NCBI GenBank assembly: GCA_030634675.1
Contig: DAOWAH010000041.1
Location: forward strand, 1 to 9,677
DNA: 9,677 nt
Direction: 5' to 3'
Source: Fidelibacterota bacterium
GTDB lineage: Bacteria > Marinisomatota > Marinisomatia > Marinisomatales > TCS56
Shown: piece by piece, positions 1 to 6,252 of the stretch
How positions within the stretch are numbered: the stretch's first letter is position 1
Layout of the letters: every line of letters starts with the position of its first letter
Position numbers and translations under genes: made by a program
Notes under the pieces: model-generated
Database searches by the model: none
Seen by the model: the letters and a program-made list of their open reading frames with translations, nothing else
Told to the model about the DNA's origin: nothing

Positions 1-930
1 ATCAATTTAATAGCCTACGCCTGGGGTCGGCACAATCTGGGTCCTGGCGATGAAATACTGGTGACGGAGATGGAGCACCACTCCAACCTGATCCCCTGGC
101 AACTGGCCGCCCGGGACACCGGCGCAACATTAAAATTTATCCCGATCACGGCTGATGGAGCTCTGGACCTATCTAGCCCGGACCAATATTTTACAGCCAG
201 GACTAAACTGGTGGCTTTTATCCAGCAGTCCAATGTTTTCGGCACTATCAATCCGGCCAGACAAATTATCGAAATGGCCCACCAAGTCGGGGCAATCACC
301 GTAGTAGACGCAGCGCAAAGTGTGCCACACCACCCAGTCGACGTAACCGAGCTGGATTGTGATTTCCTGGCCTTTTCCGGTCATAAAATGCTGGGTCCCA
401 CCGGCATTGGCGTGCTCTTTGGCAAACCGGAATTGCTGGAAGCAATGGAACCATTTCTAAGCGGCGGTGAAATGATCCAATCGGTTACGATGGAAAAATC
501 CACCTGGAATGAAATCCCCTGGAAATTCGAGGCAGGCACACCCAAAATCGCCCAGGTCATTGGGCTGGGCGCTGCCATCGATTACCTCACATCAATTGGA
601 TTCGAAGCAATTGGAGAATACGAAAATGATCTAACTGGCTACGCCTTGAAAAGCCTGGGTGAAATAGATGGATTGACAATCCACGGCAACTCTGCTAAAC
701 GCGGTCCGGTAATCAGCTTTACTGTGAAAGATGTTCATCCCCACGACCTGGCCCAATTCCTGGATCAGGAAGGAATTGCCATTCGAGCCGGGCATCATTG
801 TGCCCAGCCAATTATGCAAAAACTGGGCGTACCGGCTACATCGCGGGTCAGTATTTATTTTTATAATACGCGATCAGAGATCGATATACTGGCGGACAGT
901 ATTCGAAAAACGATCGATTTTTTAACTTGA
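1..930 (+). CDS. sufS: SufS-type cysteine desulfurase, 5'-truncated by the window edge
   Basis: This PLP-dependent enzyme takes sulfur from L-cysteine as a persulfide for SUF iron-sulfur cluster assembly in the cytoplasm. The frame is open from base 1, and the first residues (INLIAYAWG) align with the middle of the N-terminal third of E. coli SufS. Roughly 96 residues are therefore missing and the GTG at 61 is internal, not a start. Visible landmarks are MEHH near residue 26, the PLP lysine in SGHKMLGPTGIG (codon 385-387), and the catalytic cysteine in RAGHHCAQP (codon 799-801). The RxGHHCAQP form is typical of group II (SufS/CsdA) enzymes rather than IscS. 309 residues are present, consistent with a full protein of about 405. 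No SufE, SufU or IscU gene follows; the next gene is convergent, 9 bp away. Other suf genes would have to lie upstream, outside the window. Confidence 0.96.
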   Translation: MNLIAYAWGRHNLGPGDEILVTEMEHHSNLIPWQLAARDTGATLKFIPITADGALDLSSPDQYFTARTKLVAFIQQSNVFGTINPARQIIEMAHQVGAITVVDAAQSVPHHPVDVTELDCDFLAFSGHKMLGPTGIGVLFGKPELLEAMEPFLSGGEMIQSVTMEKSTWNEIPWKFEAGTPKIAQVIGLGAAIDYLTSIGFEAIGEYENDLTGYALKSLGEIDGLTIHGNSAKRGPVISFTVKDVHPHDLAQFLDQEGIAIRAGHHCAQPIMQKLGVPATSRVSIYFYNTRSEIDILADSIRKTIDFLT

Positions 931-939
931 TTCGACTGG

Positions 940-1836
940 TTATTTCTTTTTAAACGATTCCAGGAACCGCTCTCGGTTTCTCGCAACCAATTCGCGGTAG
1001 GATATTTTATTTTCAGCCTGTTTTCCCAGCCGTTGGGCTAGTGTTCCGATTTGGATGATAAACCCTTCACTATCCAGATCGGAAGGGAAAACTGTTACAG
1101 CCATAAATATGCCGGCCGGGCCATCAATGTTATATCCTTTTGTACTGTCGATAGCATCCATATCCAGACCTTCTTTGATTCCGTAGTAAGCTTCAATTGT
1201 GAGCACGTATTCTCCATTGGAATCAAAAAATGATCCCGGAATTGTGAAACTGGTTGCCTCCCCAGATATCAATCCGGAATGATAAATTTCATCTTCCCAG
1301 GTAACGGTATCTTCAAACTGAACAGTAACCAGAATTGAAGAAGCGTTGGTTACATCCACCCACTCAAGCTCTAAATCAGTATTCAGATTGTGTGAATAGG
1401 GACTGGTAATATTATTTACCGTGGGAATAGAAGGCATAACCGCATAGCCGGTGGCAATGGTATTTCCACTGTGTTTGATTATTAAATTGTACTCTGTTCC
1501 GGCCGTATATGCAATTAAATTGGATTGATCAGTATATACTTCCAAATCTTCATCATAAACAAATTCCACACTATTGATTTTAAAATCAGCATCTTCCACC
1601 GCTGATCCATTCAAGATGACATCACCCATCGAGCAGCCCATGCTGCCGATCCCCATTATTTGTACTATCACTTCATAATCATTCGTTGGATCGAGCACCC
1701 CTACCTGATGTAAATCGCCATTATCGCCATTATCACCATTATCATCGTTTTCTTCACAGGCTGGAAAGGTTAGCTGTATTGTAACAGCTAGTGATAACAT
1801 AAGAATAAATAAAGATATCTTTTTAAGTTTGTGCAT
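940..1836 (-). CDS. Secreted lipoprotein with a D-N-G linker and beta-rich ectodomain, unknown function
   Basis: This is a 298-aa protein that I do not recognise as a named family. The start chosen is ATG at 1836: it is followed at once by a signal peptide (MHKLKK, then a hydrophobic run to residue 25) and has AAAGGG about 10 nt upstream. A longer frame reaching 2097 would run antisense through the dCMP deaminase gene and lose the N-terminal signal. Cys27 in LTFPAC is a plausible lipidation site, although Phe at -3 is not the canonical lipobox residue. It is followed by a low-complexity acidic linker (DNGDNGDNG). Residues about 45-270 look like Ig- or fibronectin-like beta strands, including a stretch beginning near SIPTVNNITSP. 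The C-terminal 40 residues are basic and helical, ending FKKK. It probably sits on a membrane facing the periplasm or cell exterior. It is monocistronic, with its own promoter at 1871-1899. Confidence 0.8.
   Translation of the reverse strand: MHKLKKISLFILMLSLAVTIQLTFPACEENDDNGDNGDNGDLHQVGVLDPTNDYEVIVQIMGIGSMGCSMGDVILNGSAVEDADFKINSVEFVYDEDLEVYTDQSNLIAYTAGTEYNLIIKHSGNTIATGYAVMPSIPTVNNITSPYSHNLNTDLELEWVDVTNASSILVTVQFEDTVTWEDEIYHSGLISGEATSFTIPGSFFDSNGEYVLTIEAYYGIKEGLDMDAIDSTKGYNIDGPAGIFMAVTVFPSDLDSEGFIIQIGTLAQRLGKQAENKISYRELVARNRERFLESFKKK
1715..1741. repeat. 9-bp tandem repeat encoding the D-N-G linker
   Basis: Three copies of a 9-bp unit (TCGCCATTA, TCGCCATTA, TCACCATTA on the plus strand) encode the repeated Asn-Gly-Asp of the lipoprotein linker. 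A fourth, diverged unit follows. Because the unit is a multiple of three, changes in copy number would lengthen or shorten the linker without shifting the frame. Confidence 0.7.
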
Positions 1837-1870
1837 GATTATACATCCCTTTAAACAATAATTGGTTGGT

Positions 1871-1899
1871 AATATAGATAATGTCCGATCGTTCCACAA
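1871..1899 (-). promoter_or_regulatory. Sigma70-like promoter for the lipoprotein gene
   Basis: On the minus strand TTGTGG (1899-1894) and TATATT (1876-1871) are separated by exactly 17 bp. The -10 matches consensus at 5 of 6 positions and the -35 at 3 of 6. Transcription would start near 1864 and give a 5' leader of about 28 nt that includes the AAAGGG ribosome site. The same -10 hexamer is used by the promoter at 8919-8947. Confidence 0.5.
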
Positions 1900-1972
1900 G
1901 ATTAATAACAAATTGAAATTGCAGCAGTATAGTAACCGGTAACTAATTAATGAGCAGGAATTAATACACGCC

Positions 1973-2404
1973 ATGCGCAAACGCGTCTCCTGGGAACAGT
2001 ACTTCATGAATATCGCCAAAGAAGTGGCTAGCCGATCGACCTGTGATCGTAAAAATGTCGGTGCAGTTATAGTGCGGGAGAAATCTATACTATCCACCGG
2101 CTACAACGGCAGTTTACGCGGTTTGCCTCACTGCGACGAAGTGGGCCATGAGATGGAAAACAGCCATTGCGTCCGAACGATTCATGCTGAAGCAAATGCT
2201 ATTGTACAGGCCGCCCGTAACGGGATCCGGATTGAAGATGCCGAAATCTATATTACGGCATCACCATGTTATAATTGCTTTAAAATGATTGCCAATGCCG
2301 GGATCAATAAAATCTATTTCGGTGAATTTTATCGGGATGAGCGAATCAAACGGCACGCTGCAGAATTGGGAATCGAGCTGATTAATCTCACCCTAAATAA
2401 GTAA
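1973..2404 (+). CDS. Deoxycytidylate (dCMP) deaminase family protein
   Basis: This is a 143-aa zinc-dependent deaminase of the dCMP deaminase/ComEB family, predicted to convert dCMP to dUMP and so feed dTMP synthesis in the cytoplasm. The active site is complete: HAEANAI at residues 71-77 supplies the zinc histidine and catalytic glutamate (His71, Glu73), and SPCYNC at 98-102 supplies the two zinc cysteines (Cys99, Cys102). The N-terminus RKRVSWEQYFMNIA and the RSTCDRKNVGAVIV segment are typical of the family, as is the extra Cys/His-rich loop around residues 54-66 that can hold a structural zinc. Length is normal for the short bacterial forms. The ATG at 1973 is supported by these N-terminal motifs; the Shine-Dalgarno is weak (AGGA about 14 nt upstream). 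It is divergent from the lipoprotein gene and convergent with endonuclease V, so probably monocistronic. Confidence 0.92.
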   Translation: MRKRVSWEQYFMNIAKEVASRSTCDRKNVGAVIVREKSILSTGYNGSLRGLPHCDEVGHEMENSHCVRTIHAEANAIVQAARNGIRIEDAEIYITASPCYNCFKMIANAGINKIYFGEFYRDERIKRHAAELGIELINLTLNK

Positions 2405-2447
2405 TAAAACAGGCAATTACAACGCCCCCCATACTGAAATCCTCCAA

Positions 2448-3122
2448 CTACTCGCCACGACGTAATCGATTAACCGCCAAATGAGCTTGCCGGGTCGGTT
2501 CCGGTAAGCGATAACCTTTTGTACAACGTAATACCATTTCGGTCGCTTCTTTCAAGTATATTTTATGACCAGTGGAAATAAATACCGGGTTCACATTAGT
2601 ACGGGTCCGTAGTACCTGGCCAATAATTTCTTCCCGATCCAACAACATGGAATAATCGCCCTGTTGCTGCCCTGGTACAGCATACTCACCGATCAGACAG
2701 CTTTTGGCGCAGCCAATGGCAGGAATATCAAGCCACAATCCCAGATGACAGGCCAGACCGAAACGCCGCGGGTGGGCCAGTCCGTGTCCATCGAAAATTA
2801 CTGCATCGGGATCGTATTCCAGTTTTTCCCAGGCCTTCAACACCGCTGGCCCCTCCCGGAAAGACAGCAATCCCGGAATATACGGAAAATTCACTTCGGT
2901 TACGGCGGTTGCAATTTCAATGATGTGCAGGTCGGGCAGCTCCGACACAACAATCGTGGAGTACAGAATATCGGAACCACGATCATAAGATATATCGGCT
3001 CCGGCTATCAGTTTTAAATTATCCGGTAATCGCGTTTTGATTATTTCAGAACGTAACTTGGTTTGGATAATGCGGGCTTCGGTCGGCGTTACTTGCCAGG
3101 AATGTAATTTCCTCAATTTCAA
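2448..3122 (-). CDS. nfi: Endonuclease V (deoxyinosine 3' endonuclease)
   Basis: This 224-aa repair enzyme nicks DNA at the second phosphodiester bond 3' of deoxyinosine and other deaminated bases. It closely resembles the Thermotoga maritima protein (about 225 aa) along its length. Metal-binding residues are Asp43 in GADISY, Glu90 in SFREGP and Asp111 in FDGHGLAHPRRFG. The wedge motif PYIPG (residues 80-84) reads the lesion. Lys140 in AKSCLIGE and His214 in EPTRQAH are also conserved. The start is TTG at 3122: the residues after it (LRKLHSWQVTPTEA) align with the T. maritima N-terminus, no ATG or GTG is available upstream before a stop, and no clear Shine-Dalgarno is visible. It lies 57 bp after the 178-aa gene on the same strand with no obvious promoter between them, so it may be co-transcribed with the methyltransferase pair. 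Confidence 0.95.
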   Translation of the reverse strand: MKLRKLHSWQVTPTEARIIQTKLRSEIIKTRLPDNLKLIAGADISYDRGSDILYSTIVVSELPDLHIIEIATAVTEVNFPYIPGLLSFREGPAVLKAWEKLEYDPDAVIFDGHGLAHPRRFGLACHLGLWLDIPAIGCAKSCLIGEYAVPGQQQGDYSMLLDREEIIGQVLRTRTNVNPVFISTGHKIYLKEATEMVLRCTKGYRLPEPTRQAHLAVNRLRRGE

Positions 3123-3179
3123 TCTACTGGAAAATAAAAGTTATTAAATCCCGTAACATGTCCCGGAGAATTAAACCGT

Positions 3180-3716
3180 CTACTTCTCATCCGCTGCAAT
3201 GGACGGTGTAGACATATCAAAAACAGTGTGATTATAAGTCTCACTTTTTAATGCTCGATCAAGCATAGACCGGAAAAATTTCAGGTTCGAATATGAGTAT
3301 ATTTTAAAGTGTCTGGTAGATCGCACCAGATTATGTTCACTCCATTTGTAATCGGTGGACAATTTCACTGGGACCGGATCGGACCGTAGCCAGTCTTCAT
3401 GCCAGGCTACGAGTAGCGCGGTTTCCTCCCGGTCACATTGCAAGGATAAACCAATTTCTTCCTTTTTGATTTTTCGTTCAAATTGACGCAATTCCTTGAA
3501 TTGGAATTCTCCGTTACTAAAATATTTATCCCGGATTTCCCAGTCAAAAGCAATCCGCTTGCCGGTTTTGGTATTCACGATCACCCCATCATCGCGATAA
3601 TTTTCGGTTTGGTATATCTGCATTACCAGCGGCAAACCATCCTTGCCGGCATTAAATAGATTGGTGAATTTCAGCAGACTGTCTTCATGCTTTTGATACA
3701 TGCTAGGTCGTTTCAT
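3180..3716 (-). CDS. Methyltransferase-linked protein of unknown family, candidate restriction endonuclease
   Basis: I do not recognise this 178-aa soluble protein. Its ATG overlaps the methyltransferase stop (ATGA, 3713-3716), and a strong GGGAGG site lies inside the methyltransferase's last codons (3730-3735), 13 nt before the start. The two are thus translationally coupled, an arrangement common in type II restriction-modification pairs. The size is compatible with small type II endonucleases such as PvuII (157 aa). A possible PD-(D/E)xK-like core is Asp43 in RDDGVIVN followed by Asp58-Trp-Glu60 in IAFDWEIRDKYF. That spacing recalls BamHI-type ExE sites, but this is pattern matching only. 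Other recognisable pieces are a basic stretch (RQFERKIKKEE, 77-87), AWHEDWL (104-110) and a basic/aromatic C-terminal region. It could instead be a regulator or accessory subunit. Confidence 0.7.
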   Translation of the reverse strand: MKRPSMYQKHEDSLLKFTNLFNAGKDGLPLVMQIYQTENYRDDGVIVNTKTGKRIAFDWEIRDKYFSNGEFQFKELRQFERKIKKEEIGLSLQCDREETALLVAWHEDWLRSDPVPVKLSTDYKWSEHNLVRSTRHFKIYSYSNLKFFRSMLDRALKSETYNHTVFDMSTPSIAADEK

Positions 3717-5290
3717 GATTTACTTTTTACCTCCCGTTGTTCCATCAATTGAGCGATCAGCTTCATACAATCCAAGTAGCAATCTTCCAATCCCAGGGAT
3801 CGAAACACCACCCGGTCAAGCGCCTGCCGGTCCCGCTGCTTCAGCTCAGCCCGCCAATTCCCGATTGGCCGACTTAAGAATCCCTTATTAAAATCGGCAA
3901 AGTCGATTGCTTCAATTTTTGGCATAGGTAGCTTCCGTAAATCACATTTTACCAGCCGGATAGCACCGCCACCCAAACTCTTGCGACCGAATAATTCTAC
4001 CATTAACCACACCCAAGAAGTATTCAACAGCAGAGCCCATTTTAAAATATTGATATCATTCTGGGGAGTTAAACCATAAAAAGTGTGTTCAAAAGGCAGA
4101 TCGTCCCGGTTCCAAACAACCAGATGACGACCACCGCGCAAGTCCCCCCACAACAATGGCGCCCGGCGAATTTTGAAAGGAATGGCGCTGGTTCTTAGCC
4201 AGGTTACAGCATCGCTGCGCCGGAATTCAATTGCTGTCGCTTCCCTGGGCGAACGGATGGCCGGGATAGTATTATCAGTCTTTTGATGGAAATAATATTG
4301 CCGGTTGTCGCCAGTAATAATGCCGGTTTGAATGGTTAATTGATCACCAAGCGGTAATAATGATCGATTGGAATTCAACACGGCTCGCAGCCAGTCCGGG
4401 CAGCGGAAAAAACTGCCATACCACCCCAGATTAGTCTGTGCCAATTCTTTTTGAGATACGGAATATCCCCGATTATCCGAATGCAGTTCGATCCGGTCTG
4501 TGGCCACTACCGGTTTTTTAATCGCCGTTAGAATAACTGTATTTACGGCCGCGGCAAAATGCCGCTCAGCGGTAAACTCATGCATTGACACTAATTGCAT
4601 TGTGGTTTTGAATAATTTTCGCAGACTTTCACCAAAATTATTATCTAACCAGCCATTTGGTACAATAATGGTCATTGCACCATTGTCGGCCAGTATCCGG
4701 GCGGCCTTTAAGATGAAATAAACATAGAGGTCAGAGCGAGCCGATATATTCAATTCCGGCCAGTCCCGCCGCGCACTTTCGACCAACAATTTTTTATAGT
4801 CCCGTCTGAGCAGTTCCTGCCGGATATAGGGTGGATTGGCGATTATAATATCCGGTCTAATTGCGTATTCTGTGGAAATAAAATCGGCGCAAACCAGCGC
4901 AGGATGAAATGACAGACTGGCATTGCAATATTGAATCATCGACTGATCCAAGTCCATCCCCCTGATATTGCGATCGATCCGCGCGCTAACAGGAAGGTCG
5001 TACCGGGATTGCCACTCTGTCAATTCTTGATATAACACCTGCAAGAACACCCCTTTGCCAATTGCAGGATCGAAATAAGTATAATTTTGCAATGCCTTAA
5101 AAATATCACCGGCGCCCGCTGGATCTGCCCTACCCGCGCAAAAATCGGTAAATCGAGCCCGGTTAAATGGTGCGAATTCCCCTTTCAAGCGTTGGTAAAT
5201 TACTTCCCGGACCATGGTCAGCGCTTCCGGACCGGCAGTAAACACTACCCCCTCATCAGGGCGGGCACGGGCTGTCAGACATGAATTCAT
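3713..5290 (-). CDS. N6-adenine DNA methyltransferase, gamma-class (TaqI/Eco57I-like), probable restriction-modification component
   Basis: This 525-aa protein transfers methyl groups from S-adenosylmethionine to adenine N6 in a specific DNA target. Motifs are in the order typical of gamma-class enzymes: FTAGPEALTMV near residue 17 (motif X-like), DPAIGKGVF at 74-82 (motif I, AdoMet binding), GMDLDQ at 111-116 (motif II), ADFIS at 135-139, the catalytic ANPPYIRQ at 151-158 (motif IV) and IIVPNGWL at 208-215. Residues after about 290 would form the target-recognition region, resembling the TaqI C-terminal domain in layout. The length fits stand-alone type II enzymes and is too short for a fused type IIG endonuclease. 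The start is ATG at 5290 with no Shine-Dalgarno; GTG at 5245, just after GAGGGGG, is an alternative that would remove 15 residues before motif X. The target sequence cannot be read from the protein. Confidence 0.9.
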   Translation of the reverse strand: MNSCLTARARPDEGVVFTAGPEALTMVREVIYQRLKGEFAPFNRARFTDFCAGRADPAGAGDIFKALQNYTYFDPAIGKGVFLQVLYQELTEWQSRYDLPVSARIDRNIRGMDLDQSMIQYCNASLSFHPALVCADFISTEYAIRPDIIIANPPYIRQELLRRDYKKLLVESARRDWPELNISARSDLYVYFILKAARILADNGAMTIIVPNGWLDNNFGESLRKLFKTTMQLVSMHEFTAERHFAAAVNTVILTAIKKPVVATDRIELHSDNRGYSVSQKELAQTNLGWYGSFFRCPDWLRAVLNSNRSLLPLGDQLTIQTGIITGDNRQYYFHQKTDNTIPAIRSPREATAIEFRRSDAVTWLRTSAIPFKIRRAPLLWGDLRGGRHLVVWNRDDLPFEHTFYGLTPQNDINILKWALLLNTSWVWLMVELFGRKSLGGGAIRLVKCDLRKLPMPKIEAIDFADFNKGFLSRPIGNWRAELKQRDRQALDRVVFRSLGLEDCYLDCMKLIAQLMEQREVKSKS

Positions 5291-5330
5291 CGTTGGCTAA
5301 TTAGAATTGATTTCAGTTTTTCAATTTGAC

Positions 5331-5348
5331 TTGATAAAATTTTATTAA
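5331..5348. repeat. AT-rich near-palindrome in the methyltransferase/etfB divergent spacer
   Basis: TTGATAAAATTTTATTAA is an 18-bp dyad with one mismatched pair, centred 49 bp upstream of the methyltransferase ATG and well upstream of the etf promoter. Many restriction-modification loci are controlled from operators in this position, but no C-protein gene is present in the window. AT-rich palindromes also arise by chance. Confidence 0.35.
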
Positions 5349-5367
5349 ACGGTAATTAAACCCGTTT
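5347..5367. repeat. Short inverted repeat AAACGG/CCGTTT
   Basis: AAACGG (5347-5352) and CCGTTT (5362-5367) are perfect 6-bp arms around a 9-nt AT-rich loop. The repeat directly abuts the 5331-5348 palindrome. It could form a small hairpin in a leftward leader or be part of an operator. No poly-T run follows, so it is not a convincing terminator. Confidence 0.3.
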
Positions 5368-5379
5368 GCCCCACGGCTT

Positions 5380-5434
5380 CTACCTTGATAATAGACCAGT
5401 GGGTCGGTAAATTTCAACAAGATTTTCAAGGTAG
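5380..5434. promoter_or_regulatory. Inverted repeat bracketing the etf promoter, operator-like
   Basis: CTACCTTGATAAT (5380-5392) and its inverted copy at 5422-5434 match at 12 of 13 positions and are separated by 29 bp. The arm centres are 42 bp apart, about four helical turns. The left arm contains the -35 element and the right arm covers the predicted transcription start. Two sites on the same face of the helix would suit a repressor that bridges or loops across the promoter. A long-looped hairpin in the DNA or RNA is the alternative. Confidence 0.45.
5385..5413 (+). promoter_or_regulatory. Sigma70-like promoter for the etf operon
   Basis: TTGATA (5385-5390) and TAAATT (5408-5413) are spaced by exactly 17 bp upstream of etfB. 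Transcription would begin near 5420 and give a leader of about 80 nt. The -35 lies inside the left arm of the 5380-5434 inverted repeat, which suggests control by a DNA-binding protein. Confidence 0.5.
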
Positions 5435-5486
5435 TATCTCAGATAAATTCTAACCTGCACAAAATTAACCTAATTTTACTCTAACC

Positions 5487-5492
5487 AAGGAG
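5487..5492 (+). promoter_or_regulatory. Ribosome binding site that fixes the GTG start of etfB
   Basis: AAGGAG lies 7 nt before GTG at 5500. An ATG at 5495 is closer and out of frame, and reads ATG-ACG-TGA, ending within the true start region. The GTG is therefore the start. Confidence 0.75.
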
Positions 5493-5499
5493 ACATGAC

Positions 5500-6252
5500 G
5501 TGAATATCATAGTCCTTGTTAAACAAGTCCCGGACACTGAAGCAAAAGTACGCATAATGGACGATGGAAAGCATTTTGATGAATCTTCCGTCAATTTCAT
5601 CGTCAACCCTTATGATGAATTTGCCATTGAAGCGGCTTTGCAATTAAAGGAAACACATGGTGGAGAAATCACCTTGGTTTCCCTTGGACCCATCGGAGCC
5701 ATAACCGCCCTGCGCACCGGTCTGGCCATGGGGGCGGATAAAGCGGTTTTAATCAAAGCTGATGACAGTCGCTTCATGGATTCTCAAACTGTTGCAAAAC
5801 ATTTATCCGAAGTAATTAAAGAGCATGAATTTGACCTGATCTTAGGTGGAAAAAAGTCCGTTGATACAGATGCACAGCAAGTAGGTTCGCTGGTAGCTAT
5901 GGATTTAAACCTGCCGATAATCACTTCCATAGTAGATTTGGATCTGAATGGTAATAAGGTATCGGCTATACGGGAAGTAGAAGGCGGTGCCGAAACAGTT
6001 ACCTGCCAGCTACCAGCCCTATTGACCTGTGAAAAAGGTCTCAATGAGCCACGCTATCCCAAGCTGAAAGGGATCATGATGGCCAAGAAAAAACCGATCG
6101 AAGAAAAAGAAATTGGTGACGGGGGAGTAGCTACGGAAATTGTTTCCATGGAATACCCGCCCCAGAAAGCGGAAGGACTAATCGTAGGTGAAGGTCCCGA
6201 TGCGGTACCCGAACTGGTAAGACTGCTTAGAGAGGAGGCAAAAGTAATCTGA
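5500..6252 (+). CDS. etfB: Electron transfer flavoprotein subunit beta
   Basis: This is the 250-aa AMP-binding subunit of the ETF heterodimer, which accepts electrons from acyl-CoA and other flavoprotein dehydrogenases. The N-terminus MNIIVLVKQVPDTEAKVRI and NPYDEFAIEAAL (36-47) are typical of the family. The family signature is matched in full at about 156-176 (basic residue, acidic E-G-G cluster, PALLT). The partner-recognition loop follows (LNEPRYPKLKGIM, 181-193). Length is normal. The GTG start is set by the AAGGAG at 5487. The TGA stop shares one base with the etfA ATG, so the two are coupled. No acyl-CoA dehydrogenase, ETF-quinone oxidoreductase or FixCX gene is in the window, so the electron donor and acceptor cannot be named. 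Whether this ETF is bifurcating cannot be decided from what is seen. Confidence 0.96.
   Translation: MNIIVLVKQVPDTEAKVRIMDDGKHFDESSVNFIVNPYDEFAIEAALQLKETHGGEITLVSLGPIGAITALRTGLAMGADKAVLIKADDSRFMDSQTVAKHLSEVIKEHEFDLILGGKKSVDTDAQQVGSLVAMDLNLPIITSIVDLDLNGNKVSAIREVEGGAETVTCQLPALLTCEKGLNEPRYPKLKGIMMAKKKPIEEKEIGDGGVATEIVSMEYPPQKAEGLIVGEGPDAVPELVRLLREEAKVI

Noticed and set aside
61..63. GTG as the start of the cysteine desulfurase
   Set aside because: The frame is open to base 1 and the upstream residues match the SufS family, so the GTG is an internal Val codon.
1837..2097. 87-residue N-terminal extension of the lipoprotein frame
   Set aside because: It runs antisense to the start of the dCMP deaminase, shows no domain, and would bury the clear signal peptide that begins at the ATG at 1836.
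2405..2447. Bidirectional terminator between dCMP deaminase and endonuclease V
   Set aside because: The gap has a C run but no inverted repeat with a following T tract.
2664..3017. 117-aa frame opposite endonuclease V
   Set aside because: It is a shadow of a gene with complete catalytic motifs; its own translation has no recognisable domain or ribosome site.
3713..5290. Type IIG or BREX PglX-type fused enzyme
   Set aside because: At 525 residues it is about half the usual length, and no N-terminal nuclease motif precedes the methyltransferase core.
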